8,219 nucleotides of DNA from GCA-002282575 sp964416645 (GTDB lineage: Bacteria > Pseudomonadota > Gammaproteobacteria > Thiomicrospirales > Thiomicrospiraceae), in NCBI GenBank assembly GCA_964416645.1, contig CAYQEZ010000053.1, positions 1 through 8,219 of the forward strand. The letters are read 5' to 3'. The position numbers and the translations under genes are program-made. Under the pieces are notes generated by a model. It was given only the letters and a program-made list of their open reading frames with translations, was not told where the DNA came from and made no database searches. Positions 1-5,989 of this stretch are shown one piece after another. Within the stretch, counting starts at the first letter, position 1. Every line of letters begins with the position of its first letter.

Positions 1-427
1 CCAACAAATAATCTTGTTGAGCTCGGTTAGCACTAGCTAAATCATAATGCTGATTTAATAATTTCTTTTCATAATCATCAGCGATACTAAAATAAGCCTG
101 ACGCATCTCAATAATCATCACTGCTTCACGCTCAAAGCGTTTTACTAAATCAGCAAAACCCTGGTCTTTTACACTTTTTTTATGAAACAACATTTGTGAC
201 ACAATTACGGAACGATTACGTGCGGAAATAATTAAGTTTTCAATATAGCTGCTTTTAGCAATCAGATTTTGAGTCACCTGATGTTGTTGAACTTGATCTT
301 CAAAAAAATGTAAATACAAACCACGCCACATTAGCCCTAAGGCAATTAGTAAAACAAACACACCGCCAACAAAAAAAGCTGAGCGGTAACGCCGAAAGCA
401 TTGGTTGCATAGCGATTTTATCGCCAT
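1..427 (-). CDS. Membrane-anchored sensor protein, N-terminal part (runs off left edge)
   Basis: An open frame of 142 codons starts at the ATG on 427-425 and has no stop before the window edge, so only the N-terminus is present. A short basic, cytosolic N-terminus (MAIKSLCNQCFRRYR) leads into one hydrophobic membrane segment at about residues 17-37. A helical, charged region follows (residues about 42-142), with the pattern RNRSVIVSQML, then FADLVKRFEREA, then IIEMRQAYFSI. This resembles the periplasmic four-helix-bundle sensor modules that precede GGDEF, EAL or chemoreceptor output domains. The output domain lies outside the window, so the product could be a diguanylate cyclase, phosphodiesterase, histidine kinase or chemoreceptor. 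Its ATG overlaps the stop of the upstream cyclase gene (TAATG) and only a weak GAG precedes it, so translation is probably coupled to that gene. The reading frame is very likely real; the function is inferred. Confidence 0.8.
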   Translation of the reverse strand, partial: MAIKSLCNQCFRRYRSAFFVGGVFVLLIALGLMWRGLYLHFFEDQVQQHQVTQNLIAKSSYIENLIISARNRSVIVSQMLFHKKSVKDQGFADLVKRFEREAVMIIEMRQAYFSIADDYEKKLLNQHYDLASANRAQQDYLL

Positions 428-1794
428 TAGCGCGTACTCAACACTCGATTTCGACCAGCAGCCTTGGCTTGATACAAGGCATCGTCTGCGGCTTTAATCA
501 GTTGCAGCTCATTTTCGGTGAACGCACGTGGAATGGCACTAACCCCCATACTAGCGGTAATAACCAAACGTTTGCCTTTGTCATCCTTAATGTCAATGTT
601 TTCAATTAAGCGCCGCACCCGATCCGCAACCGAAACTCCCGTTTGTAAATCGGCACTGGGCAGCACCATCAGCATTTCTTCGCCACCATAGCGCACCAAA
701 ATATCTTCATCGCGCAATGATTGACGCACCACTTTACTCACTTCAATCAACACTCTATCACCCATTAAATGACCATAGGTATCATTAATGTGTTTGAAAT
801 GGTCTAAATCAATCATCACCACCGCCAAAGGCAGTTGGCTTCTTTGCGCTCGTTGAAACTCCTCGCGCAAGCGATTCAGACCAAAGCGACGGTTGTAAAT
901 ATCCGTTAGCGGATCCATAGCGGCTAAGTCTTGTAAGCGATCATGCGTTTGCGCATTCGACATCGCCATCCCAAGACCTTGACCAAATAAATTGATTAAG
1001 ACATAGTCGTCATCGCTATAACCTAGGGCGCTTGCCAACACCAAAACACCTTGTGGCTTTTCTTTATAAAGAATTGGCATCACCAACATTTCTTTGGGAC
1101 GAAAACTGGCCAGCAACGCATTCACTTCCACGTCTTCTGGCAAACTAATGCGCTCTAGTCGGCCAACATCCATACAGTAAAGAACAAAAGGATCCTTAGA
1201 AAGCTTAACGGTATCTTGAATACCCAAATTAGCGACCAAACTCAAACTCCCTTTGTCCTCAATAAACAAACAGCCAGCACTGGAATTGGTACGATCAGTC
1301 ATCATACGCAACGAAGCTTCACCCATTTCAGACAACTCTAATGAGCTAGACAAGGTTGTGCTCAATTCTTTTAAGGTGGTTTCTACATCGTGCGACTTAA
1401 CCAGAGCGCGTAACAGTGCATTGAACGATTGCGCTGATGCCCCAATTTCATCGTTGGAGTTTTCATCAATAAAACAGGTACGATTTTGGCAAGCTGCTGA
1501 CCAACCTTCCTGTTGAATGGTATGTTTCAAAACCGATTCAATCCCTTTCATCCGATCCGCCAATAAACGCAGATGAGGACGAACCGTTACATTCACCCAA
1601 AAAAAGTTGATAGCGCCCATGACAACGCCAGCGAACATAGATGCCATAAAAAAATGCATGTTGTATACACTGTCTGCGGCAAAACCTAGCTGGGACATCA
1701 GGCTAGGAAAAGCCAGCCCCATTATCAGACCAAAAAACACCATGTAAATGAATAGATCACGAAAAATAGAAGCGGTTAAACGAGGCATTCTCAT
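427..1794 (-). CDS. Membrane diguanylate cyclase, TM-HAMP-GAF-GGDEF
   Basis: Predicted to make cyclic di-GMP from two GTP at the inner membrane. The 455-residue protein has two membrane segments (about 12-32 and 47-68). A HAMP-like linker follows (about 70-135, ending in NDEIGASAQSFN) and carries a small insertion with Cys102 and Cys107. A GAF-type domain spans about 142-285 and a GGDEF domain about 288-453. Catalytic features are visible: the metal/substrate region DLDHFKHIND (329-338) and the active-site loop GGEEM (370-374), where the usual last Phe is Met. RDED at 361-364 sits exactly five residues before the loop, matching the inhibitory RxxD site, so product feedback is expected. The first ATG is preferred because AAGGAT lies 6 nt upstream; a second ATG two codons later is less well placed. 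The gap between the membrane segments is short, so the GAF domain is probably the main sensor; its ligand is unknown. It is the first gene of a coupled pair with the sensor gene at 1-427. Confidence 0.93.
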   Translation of the reverse strand: MRMPRLTASIFRDLFIYMVFFGLIMGLAFPSLMSQLGFAADSVYNMHFFMASMFAGVVMGAINFFWVNVTVRPHLRLLADRMKGIESVLKHTIQQEGWSAACQNRTCFIDENSNDEIGASAQSFNALLRALVKSHDVETTLKELSTTLSSSLELSEMGEASLRMMTDRTNSSAGCLFIEDKGSLSLVANLGIQDTVKLSKDPFVLYCMDVGRLERISLPEDVEVNALLASFRPKEMLVMPILYKEKPQGVLVLASALGYSDDDYVLINLFGQGLGMAMSNAQTHDRLQDLAAMDPLTDIYNRRFGLNRLREEFQRAQRSQLPLAVVMIDLDHFKHINDTYGHLMGDRVLIEVSKVVRQSLRDEDILVRYGGEEMLMVLPSADLQTGVSVADRVRRLIENIDIKDDKGKRLVITASMGVSAIPRAFTENELQLIKAADDALYQAKAAGRNRVLSTR

Positions 1795-1800
1795 GCAATG

Positions 1801-1806
1801 ATCCTT
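1801..1806 (-). promoter_or_regulatory. Ribosome binding site of the GAF-GGDEF gene
   Basis: AAGGAT on the minus strand, 6 nt before the ATG at 1794. It decides between this ATG and the one two codons downstream. A TATGAT hexamer at 1820-1815 on the same strand could be a -10 element, but no good -35 accompanies it. Confidence 0.6.
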
Positions 1807-1873
1807 ATATAACTATCATAACAAGCATCAATAATAAACAGTCACCTAATTTTATTGATTAATTGACGGTAAG

Positions 1874-1903
1874 TTGCCTGATTATGCCAAGCTAAAGTAT
1901 AAA
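1874..1903 (+). promoter_or_regulatory. Possible promoter for trhP
   Basis: TTGCCT (1874-1879) and TATAAA (1898-1903) are 18 nt apart, a plausible sigma-70 pair that would start transcription near 1910. This would exclude the far-upstream ATG at 1874 as the translation start. A second candidate -10, TACAAT (1978-1983), lies closer to the gene but has no clear -35. Which is used cannot be told from sequence. Confidence 0.35.
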
Positions 1904-2017
1904 GCACAAGTCTTTATGGCGGCTAGGATAAACTTAAATTTACTTGCGCAAAGCTACAGTAAAAATTCATATTCAGGTACAATGAACAACATTACTATAA
2001 AAACCATAGAAAACATC

Positions 2018-3427
2018 ATGCTATCGACTGAATTGCTTTCTCCTGCGGGCTCATTAAAAAGTCTTCGTTACGCCTATGCCTACGGTGCCGATGCGGTTTA
2101 CGCTGGGCAACCGCGCTACTCATTGCGTGTTCGCAACAACGAATTCGATCTAGAAGCCTTAGCAACAGGCATTAATGAAGCTCACGCAGCGGGTAAAAAG
2201 CTGTATGTGGTGGTGAATATTTCACCGCACAACTCGAAACTGAAAACCTTTGTACAAGACATGAAAGAAGTGGTCGATCTGAAACCCGACGCACTCATTA
2301 TGTCTGACCCAGGTCTTATCATGTTGGTACGTGAAGCCTACCCGCACATCGACATTCACTTATCGGTGCAAGCCAATGCCGTCAACTGGGCGTCGGTGAA
2401 ATTTTGGCGTCAGCAGGGTTTAACACGCGCCATTTTATCGCGTGAATTATCGGTGGAAGAAATCGCCGAAATTCGCCAAGCCGTGCCCGACATGGAATTG
2501 GAAGTTTTTGTACATGGCGCCTTGTGTATTGCCTATTCAGGTCGTTGTTTGCTTTCTGGCTATATGAATAAACGCGACCCGAATCAGGGTGCTTGTACCA
2601 ATGCGTGTCGTTGGAAATACGATGCCCATCAGGCGAAAGAAACCGCCGAAGGCGATTTGGTCACTTTCGACCCTAACGCCATCAACAGTCAACCGCTTAG
2701 CATGAACAGCAGCGGTTGTGGTGCGGGTGGTTGTGGCAGTTCCGACAGCCTAACGCCAATTGAAGAGCGTACCGCGAAAGATGAAATATTCTTGCTCGAA
2801 GAAGCCAACCGTCCTGGTGAACTGATGCCCGCTTTTGAAGATGAGCACGGCACTTACATCATGAACTCGAAAGATTTGCGCGCCATCGAGCAAGTACAAC
2901 GCCTGATTGATATTGGCGTGCATTCGTTAAAAATCGAAGGACGTACCAAATCTCATTATTATGTCGCTCGTACCGCCGCAACCTATCGTGCTGCCATCGA
3001 TGCCGCTCATGCGGGCAAAGGCTTCGACCCGCAATGGCTACGCGAACTAGATGGCTTAGCCAATCGGGGCTATACAGAAGGCTTCTTACGTCGTCATCGC
3101 GCCCCCGAAGACACGCAAAACTACGATACCGGTAGCAGCGTCTTAACACACGAACAGTTTGCGGGCGAAGTGATTGATATTAGCTATAGCCACCTGATTG
3201 TCGATGTCAAAAATCGTTTTGCCGTTGGTGACACCCTTTCGTTACTCATGCCAGGTCACGCGCCACATACCTTTGTCTTGCGCGACATGCTCGATAACAA
3301 AAATGGCAAACCGATCGAAGTCGCCTCAGGTAGTGGTCATGTCATGCAAATCCCGCGTCATCACTTCCCAGCATTGGTAGAAAGCAGCGCACTACAAATG
3401 GGCTTATTGGTACGTCAGTTCAGTTAG
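2018..3427 (+). CDS. trhP: tRNA 5-hydroxyuridine hydroxylase TrhP (YegQ, U32 family)
   Basis: TrhP, formerly the putative U32 peptidase YegQ, is needed for hydroxylation of the wobble uridine (ho5U34) in tRNAs, the first step towards cmo5U/mcmo5U. The 469-residue protein matches E. coli YegQ (about 453 aa, from memory) almost from end to end: ELLSPAG near the start, AYGADAVYAGQPRYSLRVRN (21-40), HLSVQANAVNWA and MNSKDLRAI. The U32 core EVFVHGALC..YSGRC..GACTNACRW supplies Cys170, 177, 193 and 197, expected to bind a 4Fe-4S cluster. I chose the ATG at 2018 because similarity begins exactly there. The frame stays open upstream to ATGs at 1982 and 1874, but that extension looks unlike the family, and none of the starts has a strong Shine-Dalgarno. 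A Gly/Cys-rich loop (residues 230-243, Cys234 and Cys239) is inserted relative to E. coli. The ferredoxin gene follows after 5 nt, indicating an operon. Confidence 0.95.
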   Translation: MLSTELLSPAGSLKSLRYAYAYGADAVYAGQPRYSLRVRNNEFDLEALATGINEAHAAGKKLYVVVNISPHNSKLKTFVQDMKEVVDLKPDALIMSDPGLIMLVREAYPHIDIHLSVQANAVNWASVKFWRQQGLTRAILSRELSVEEIAEIRQAVPDMELEVFVHGALCIAYSGRCLLSGYMNKRDPNQGACTNACRWKYDAHQAKETAEGDLVTFDPNAINSQPLSMNSSGCGAGGCGSSDSLTPIEERTAKDEIFLLEEANRPGELMPAFEDEHGTYIMNSKDLRAIEQVQRLIDIGVHSLKIEGRTKSHYYVARTAATYRAAIDAAHAGKGFDPQWLRELDGLANRGYTEGFLRRHRAPEDTQNYDTGSSVLTHEQFAGEVIDISYSHLIVDVKNRFAVGDTLSLLMPGHAPHTFVLRDMLDNKNGKPIEVASGSGHVMQIPRHHFPALVESSALQMGLLVRQFS

Positions 3428-3432
3428 TCAAC

Positions 3433-3687
3433 ATGGCGCTTATCATTACCAAAGACTGCATTAATTGCGATATGTGCCTACCCGAATGCCCGAACGAGGC
3501 TATTTCGGTGGGCGCTAAAGTTTATGTTATCGACCCTGATCGCTGTACTGAATGTGTCGGCTTCTACGACAAACCTCAATGCGTTGAAGCCTGTCCTATC
3601 GACTGCATTCCGAAAGACCCAAATCATGTTGAAACGCATGAACAACTATTGCAAAAGCAACGCGCACTGTGGAGTAACAAAAGCTAA
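3433..3687 (+). CDS. yfhL: YfhL-type 2[4Fe-4S] ferredoxin
   Basis: Small cytosolic electron carrier of 84 residues, close to E. coli YfhL in length and sequence (MALIITKDCINCDMC near the start, NEAIS, CTECVG, KDPNHVET). Two cluster motifs are complete: Cys9-x2-Cys12-x2-Cys15-x3-Cys19 and Cys38-x2-Cys41-x8-Cys50-x3-Cys54. The longer spacing in the second motif and the C-terminal helix (about 67-84) are typical of the Allochromatium-type ferredoxins. Cys58 is an extra cysteine just after the second motif. The gene starts 5 nt after the trhP stop, with no convincing Shine-Dalgarno of its own, so it is probably cotranscribed and partly coupled. The arrangement suggests it supplies electrons to, or otherwise supports, the Fe-S enzyme TrhP. 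That partnership is inferred from gene order. The family assignment is secure. Confidence 0.94.
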   Translation: MALIITKDCINCDMCLPECPNEAISVGAKVYVIDPDRCTECVGFYDKPQCVEACPIDCIPKDPNHVETHEQLLQKQRALWSNKS

Positions 3688-3710
3688 ACACTAAACCACC
3701 CTAATCACGC

Positions 3711-3716
3711 TATAAT
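3711..3716 (+). promoter_or_regulatory. Perfect -10 hexamer upstream of the truncated sensor gene
   Basis: TATAAT at 3711-3716 lies 24 nt after the ferredoxin stop. No good -35 hexamer sits 16-18 nt upstream, so an activator or alternative contacts would be needed. Transcription from about 3723 would give a leader of roughly 117 nt before the GTG at 3840. Confidence 0.4.
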
Positions 3717-3734
3717 GACCCCATAAAACGAATA

Positions 3735-3794
3735 ACACCTTTCAGCCCAGTTTTGAAACCTAACAAAATCAAATTTGGTGTAAGGGTGTCGGGC
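3735..3794 (+). promoter_or_regulatory. Potential structured leader (stem with possible pseudoknot)
   Basis: ACACCTTT (3735-3742) can pair with AAGGGTGT (3782-3789) over 8 positions including one G-U. The partly redundant GGTGT at 3777-3781 offers an alternative partner for ACACC. GCCC (3745-3748), inside that loop, can pair with GGGC (3791-3794) outside it, which would make a pseudoknot. A small hairpin, TTTTG (3751-3755) with CAAAA (3764-3768), fits in the remaining loop. There is no U-tract, so it is not a standard terminator. It matches neither c-di-GMP riboswitch class that I can recall. Chance pairing cannot be excluded. Confidence 0.25.
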
Positions 3795-3827
3795 CATACT
3801 TAAAGAAATAAAGAAACGCCACAATAT

Positions 3828-3833
3828 GAGGAT
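3828..3833 (+). promoter_or_regulatory. Ribosome binding site supporting the GTG start at 3840
   Basis: GAGGAT, 6 nt before GTG 3840. The good spacing decides in favour of this non-ATG start for the truncated sensor gene. Confidence 0.6.
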
Positions 3834-3839
3834 AATACC

Positions 3840-4208
3840 GTGTCAATAAAGGGTCGATTTTGGCTGTTAGTGGGATTGTTTTTGTCTGCCTTAACCATCG
3901 CTGCCAGCATTAACTGGTTTTCATCGTCACAACAAAAAGCCATGATGGATGAAATTGCGGATACCGTGATTGCCTCTCAAGCTGTTGGCAACATCAGCCG
4001 TCTCATGGAATCCAATCAATCACAAGTACTCTACGCACTCCAATACGACCCTGCTAATCCCACGTTAGCAGCAGCACACTACTTTCTGGTCGAACTCTAT
4101 TATGACCAAATTAAAACCAACGTTGAACTCATTAATGAAAATTGGACTAACTACCTCAATACCCAAACTGCTCAAATTGTGAAAGAGGAAACGGAGCTTT
4201 TTCAATAA
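3840..4208 (+). pseudogene. 5' fragment of a chemoreceptor-like membrane sensor gene, cut by an IS relic
   Basis: The 122-residue frame begins with a GTG behind a well-spaced GAGGAT. It encodes a membrane segment (about residues 6-26) followed by the first part of a periplasmic four-helix-bundle ligand-binding domain. The stretch SRLMESNQSQVLYALQYDP (53-71), then YYDQIKTNVELINENWTNYL (87-106), is typical of the helices in methyl-accepting chemotaxis proteins and related GGDEF sensors. The sequence EETELF then runs into the IS3-family relic and stops two codons later with Q and TAA (4206-4208). About half of the sensor domain, the second membrane segment and any output domain are missing, and none of it reappears after the relic. 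The start signals are intact, so a short membrane peptide could still be made, but signalling function is presumably lost. Whether the original output was chemotaxis or c-di-GMP cannot be told. Confidence 0.75.
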
Positions 4209-4466
4209 CTTGGCTGTGCGCCTACGGCTTGCCTTTAATTGATGCTGCTGCCACAGATAAGCTTTGATGCTTCTGCTGCTACCATTGCCTTTGAGTACTT
4301 CAAATGCCTGCTTAACTTGTTGCAAGAGTTCACTGTCTTTATCGGCTACGGGCTTTGCTTTGAGCCAACTGTGATAACTGCTCAGCGGAACAGACAATAA
4401 TTGACAGGCAAAGCTAATGTCCATTTCGGGATCATCCCGACGCTGTTGAATCCATGCGCACTTCAC
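4194..4466 (-). pseudogene. IS3-family transposase OrfB, N-terminal remnant
   Basis: From the GTG at 4466 the frame reads MKCAWIQQRRDDPEMDIS, then YHSWLKAKPVADKDSELL, then GSSRSIKAYLWQQHQLKAS and RRRTAKLLKKL. This is the characteristic HTH_21-type N-terminal region of IS3-family OrfB, about 91 residues. The DDE integrase-core domain that should follow is absent. The frame continues to 4065, but only as antisense of the chemoreceptor-like fragment, so that C-terminal part is not a real protein region. The element cannot transpose by itself. Confidence 0.75.
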
Positions 4467-4808
4467 CTCTCTAGGCTGGTAAAGTACGCTGTCGCCTTTT
4501 TAGGGTGTCTCGCTCTAGCTTGGCTTGGGCAAGTTCTTTTTTCAGTCGAGCATTTTCTTGTTCCAGTGTCTCGTTTTGTTTAGGAATCACCACCAAATCG
4601 TGCTTGCGTTTGTAAGCACTGATTAGGCTATAAAGTGTACCGACGGGAATATCAAAATCTCGCGCCGCTTGAGCAACACTTCTGCCATGCTTAACGACGG
4701 CGTCAATTGCCTCATCTTTGAGTTGCGGATCGTATTTTCTTTGTGCCATTGGGGTCTACTCCGTAATCAAAATAGTTTAACTTACCCTTGTACGAAATAG
4801 TGTAGCCA
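4196..4808 (-). mobile_element. Truncated IS3-family insertion sequence relic
   Basis: Contains IS3-type orfA (4749-4471) and the first part of orfB (from 4466), both on the minus strand. The orfB catalytic half and the corresponding IS end are missing, leaving about 610 bp where a full IS3-family element is usually 1.2-1.5 kb. The outer end on the orfA side is placed near 4808, because reading inward on the minus strand from there gives TGGCTACACTATTTCG, with the TG start usual for the family. With the opposite inverted repeat lost, this end is inferred. The broken end lies between about 4190 and 4205, where OrfB similarity stops and the chemoreceptor-like frame begins. Confidence 0.75.
4471..4749 (-). 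pseudogene. IS3-family transposase OrfA, 3' frameshifted
   Basis: The 92-residue frame starts at the ATG on 4749 with GGAG 9 nt upstream. It has an N-terminal helix-turn-helix (about 8-48, including SVAQAARDFDIPVGTLYSL) and a leucine-zipper-like coiled coil (about 60-85), the usual OrfA layout for DNA binding and dimerisation. The C-terminus reads LERDTLKRRQRTLPA. In the -1 frame from the A-run the same DNA reads LKKATAYFTSLER then TGA, a typical OrfA ending, and that TGA overlaps the orfB GTG (GTGA). The run at 4501-4497 has five A residues on the coding strand, where six would give the expected frame. A one-base loss in a dead element is the simplest explanation; programmed frameshifting is possible but less likely because another shift would still be needed to enter orfB. 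Confidence 0.7.
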
Positions 4809-4915
4809 CTCCAAAATAACAAGCGCAGCGCATTATTCATATCTTCCTTAATGCATAAAAACTCATTTAATACTTCCAATTATATGCTATAATAATAGAC
4901 TGATCTGATATTACT
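4809..4915. other. AT-rich spacer between the IS relic and the PAS-GGDEF gene
   Basis: Stops occur in the frame leading to GTG 4916, including TGA at 4901-4903. There is no trace of the missing chemoreceptor-like sequence. The only clear signal is the extended -10 element at 4885-4893. Confidence 0.5.
4885..4893 (+). promoter_or_regulatory. Extended -10 promoter of the PAS-GGDEF gene
   Basis: TGCTATAAT: a perfect TATAAT (4888-4893) preceded by TG one base away, the extended -10 form that can work without a strong -35. No good -35 is seen about 17 nt upstream. Transcription would start near 4900, about 16 nt before GTG 4916. An in-frame TGA at 4901-4903 shows that the reading frame cannot extend further upstream. 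Confidence 0.55.
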
Positions 4916-5989
4916 GTGCTGAGCGTTCTTGTGCCAAACGAGTCTAATGCAAAACCATTAAAACAAAGCCCTTGGATAGCGCAAGATGCTATCCAATTAC
5001 ATCGCTTATTTGCAGATAATCCACAAACTGCCTTCGCGCAGTTGAGTCAGCACCCGCAACTGCAAAAAATGTTAATGGAGTTATTGCGACAAAGTAATCG
5101 TTATGCCGAAACCATTGATCGCTACGTCATGGCAACCACGACTGATTTGACAGGTAAAATTTTAACGGTCAGCGAAGCTTTTTGCGCACTGACAGGCTAT
5201 AACGCGGATGAGTTGATTGGCAAAACCCATCAAATACTCAAACACCCTTCAACACCCTCCTCTGTTTATGAATCTATGTGGCGCACTATCAGTTCTGGCG
5301 ATAGTTGGCATGGTGAACTACTTGGGGTGAGCAAGTCTAAAACAGACTTTTGGGTAGAAATTCATATCGACCCTATCATGGACACACAAGGCAATATCGT
5401 CGGTTACATTGCCATACGTCATGATATTACACAACGCAAGCGCATTGAAAAAATGAGCATTACCGACGATTTAACTGGTTGCTTTAATCGTCGCCATTTC
5501 AATCAATTATTTCCTCAAGAAATTCGACGCGCCAAACGCAATGGCGACTGGCTGGCTTTCATGATGTGTGACGCAGATCATTTTAAAAAGTACAACGATA
5601 CCTACGGACATCAAGCTGGAGATGAAGTGTTGGTTGCTATTGTTGAAGTTCTGCATCAGGTATTTCATCGCGCATCCGATCATGTATTTAGATTAGGTGG
5701 AGAAGAATTTGGCGTGCTTTTTACCATTAAAGAGCCGCATCACCTACCCTCATTAGCCGAAAAAGTTTTGCATAGCATGCAAGACAGACGCATTGAACAC
5801 TCTGGCAATCCACCCTATCATTACGTAACACTATCTTTAGGTGCTATGCTCATGGATCCTTCGGTAGACTATATTACCGAAGAAATTTACAAATACGCCG
5901 ATGAAGCCCTTTATCGAGCAAAAGAAAAAGGCCGTAATCGATTTGAAATAGTTGATGTGCATAGCGCGCCAGATGTTGAATTTTTCTAG
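4916..5989 (+). CDS. Cytosolic diguanylate cyclase, PAS-GGDEF
   Basis: Predicted c-di-GMP synthase of 357 residues without membrane segments. A helical N-terminal region (about 20-66) precedes an Aer-like PAS domain (about 70-175), followed by the ITQRKRIEKMSITDDLTG linker and the GGDEF domain (about 180-346). The catalytic region CDADHFKKYND (218-228) and a canonical GGEEF (261-265) are intact. RASD at 252-255 lies exactly five residues before GGEEF and fits the inhibitory site. In the PAS domain, LKHPSTP (108-114), MW (121-122) and SWHGEL (130-135) align by eye with the flavin-pocket region of Aer, suggesting a redox or small-molecule sensor, but this is inference. The start is uncertain: GTG 4916 has no clear Shine-Dalgarno, and GTG 4931 is an alternative. 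An in-frame TGA at 4901-4903 bars anything longer. It stands alone behind its own promoter. Confidence 0.92.
   Translation: MLSVLVPNESNAKPLKQSPWIAQDAIQLHRLFADNPQTAFAQLSQHPQLQKMLMELLRQSNRYAETIDRYVMATTTDLTGKILTVSEAFCALTGYNADELIGKTHQILKHPSTPSSVYESMWRTISSGDSWHGELLGVSKSKTDFWVEIHIDPIMDTQGNIVGYIAIRHDITQRKRIEKMSITDDLTGCFNRRHFNQLFPQEIRRAKRNGDWLAFMMCDADHFKKYNDTYGHQAGDEVLVAIVEVLHQVFHRASDHVFRLGGEEFGVLFTIKEPHHLPSLAEKVLHSMQDRRIEHSGNPPYHYVTLSLGAMLMDPSVDYITEEIYKYADEALYRAKEKGRNRFEIVDVHSAPDVEFF

Larger units (their letters stand above)
1795..2017. other. Divergent intergenic region between the cyclase operon and trhP
   Basis: AT-rich, 223 bp, and must hold promoters for both directions. On the plus strand it includes the candidate trhP promoter and a leader that stays open in the trhP frame without resembling the family. 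Nothing else was recognised. Confidence 0.6.

Noticed and set aside
2859..3149. Minus-strand open frame of 96 codons inside trhP
   Set aside because: It lies wholly antisense to well-conserved trhP sequence and has no protein-like features.
3723..3839. Known c-di-GMP riboswitch
   Set aside because: I could not find the conserved core sequences of either the class I or class II c-di-GMP aptamer in the leader.
4065..4193. C-terminal extension of the OrfB remnant
   Set aside because: The frame continues only as antisense of the chemoreceptor-like fragment; OrfB similarity ends at the KLLKKL segment.
4852..4893. Short plus-strand frame of 13 codons starting at ATG 4852
   Set aside because: It lacks a Shine-Dalgarno, overlaps the promoter of the next gene and is within chance length for AT-rich DNA.
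3840..5989. Single original sensor-PAS-GGDEF gene split by the IS
   Set aside because: The stretch from 4809 to 4915 contains stops in the cyclase frame and a consensus extended -10 element, and the cyclase has its own N-terminal region, so two separate genes are more likely.
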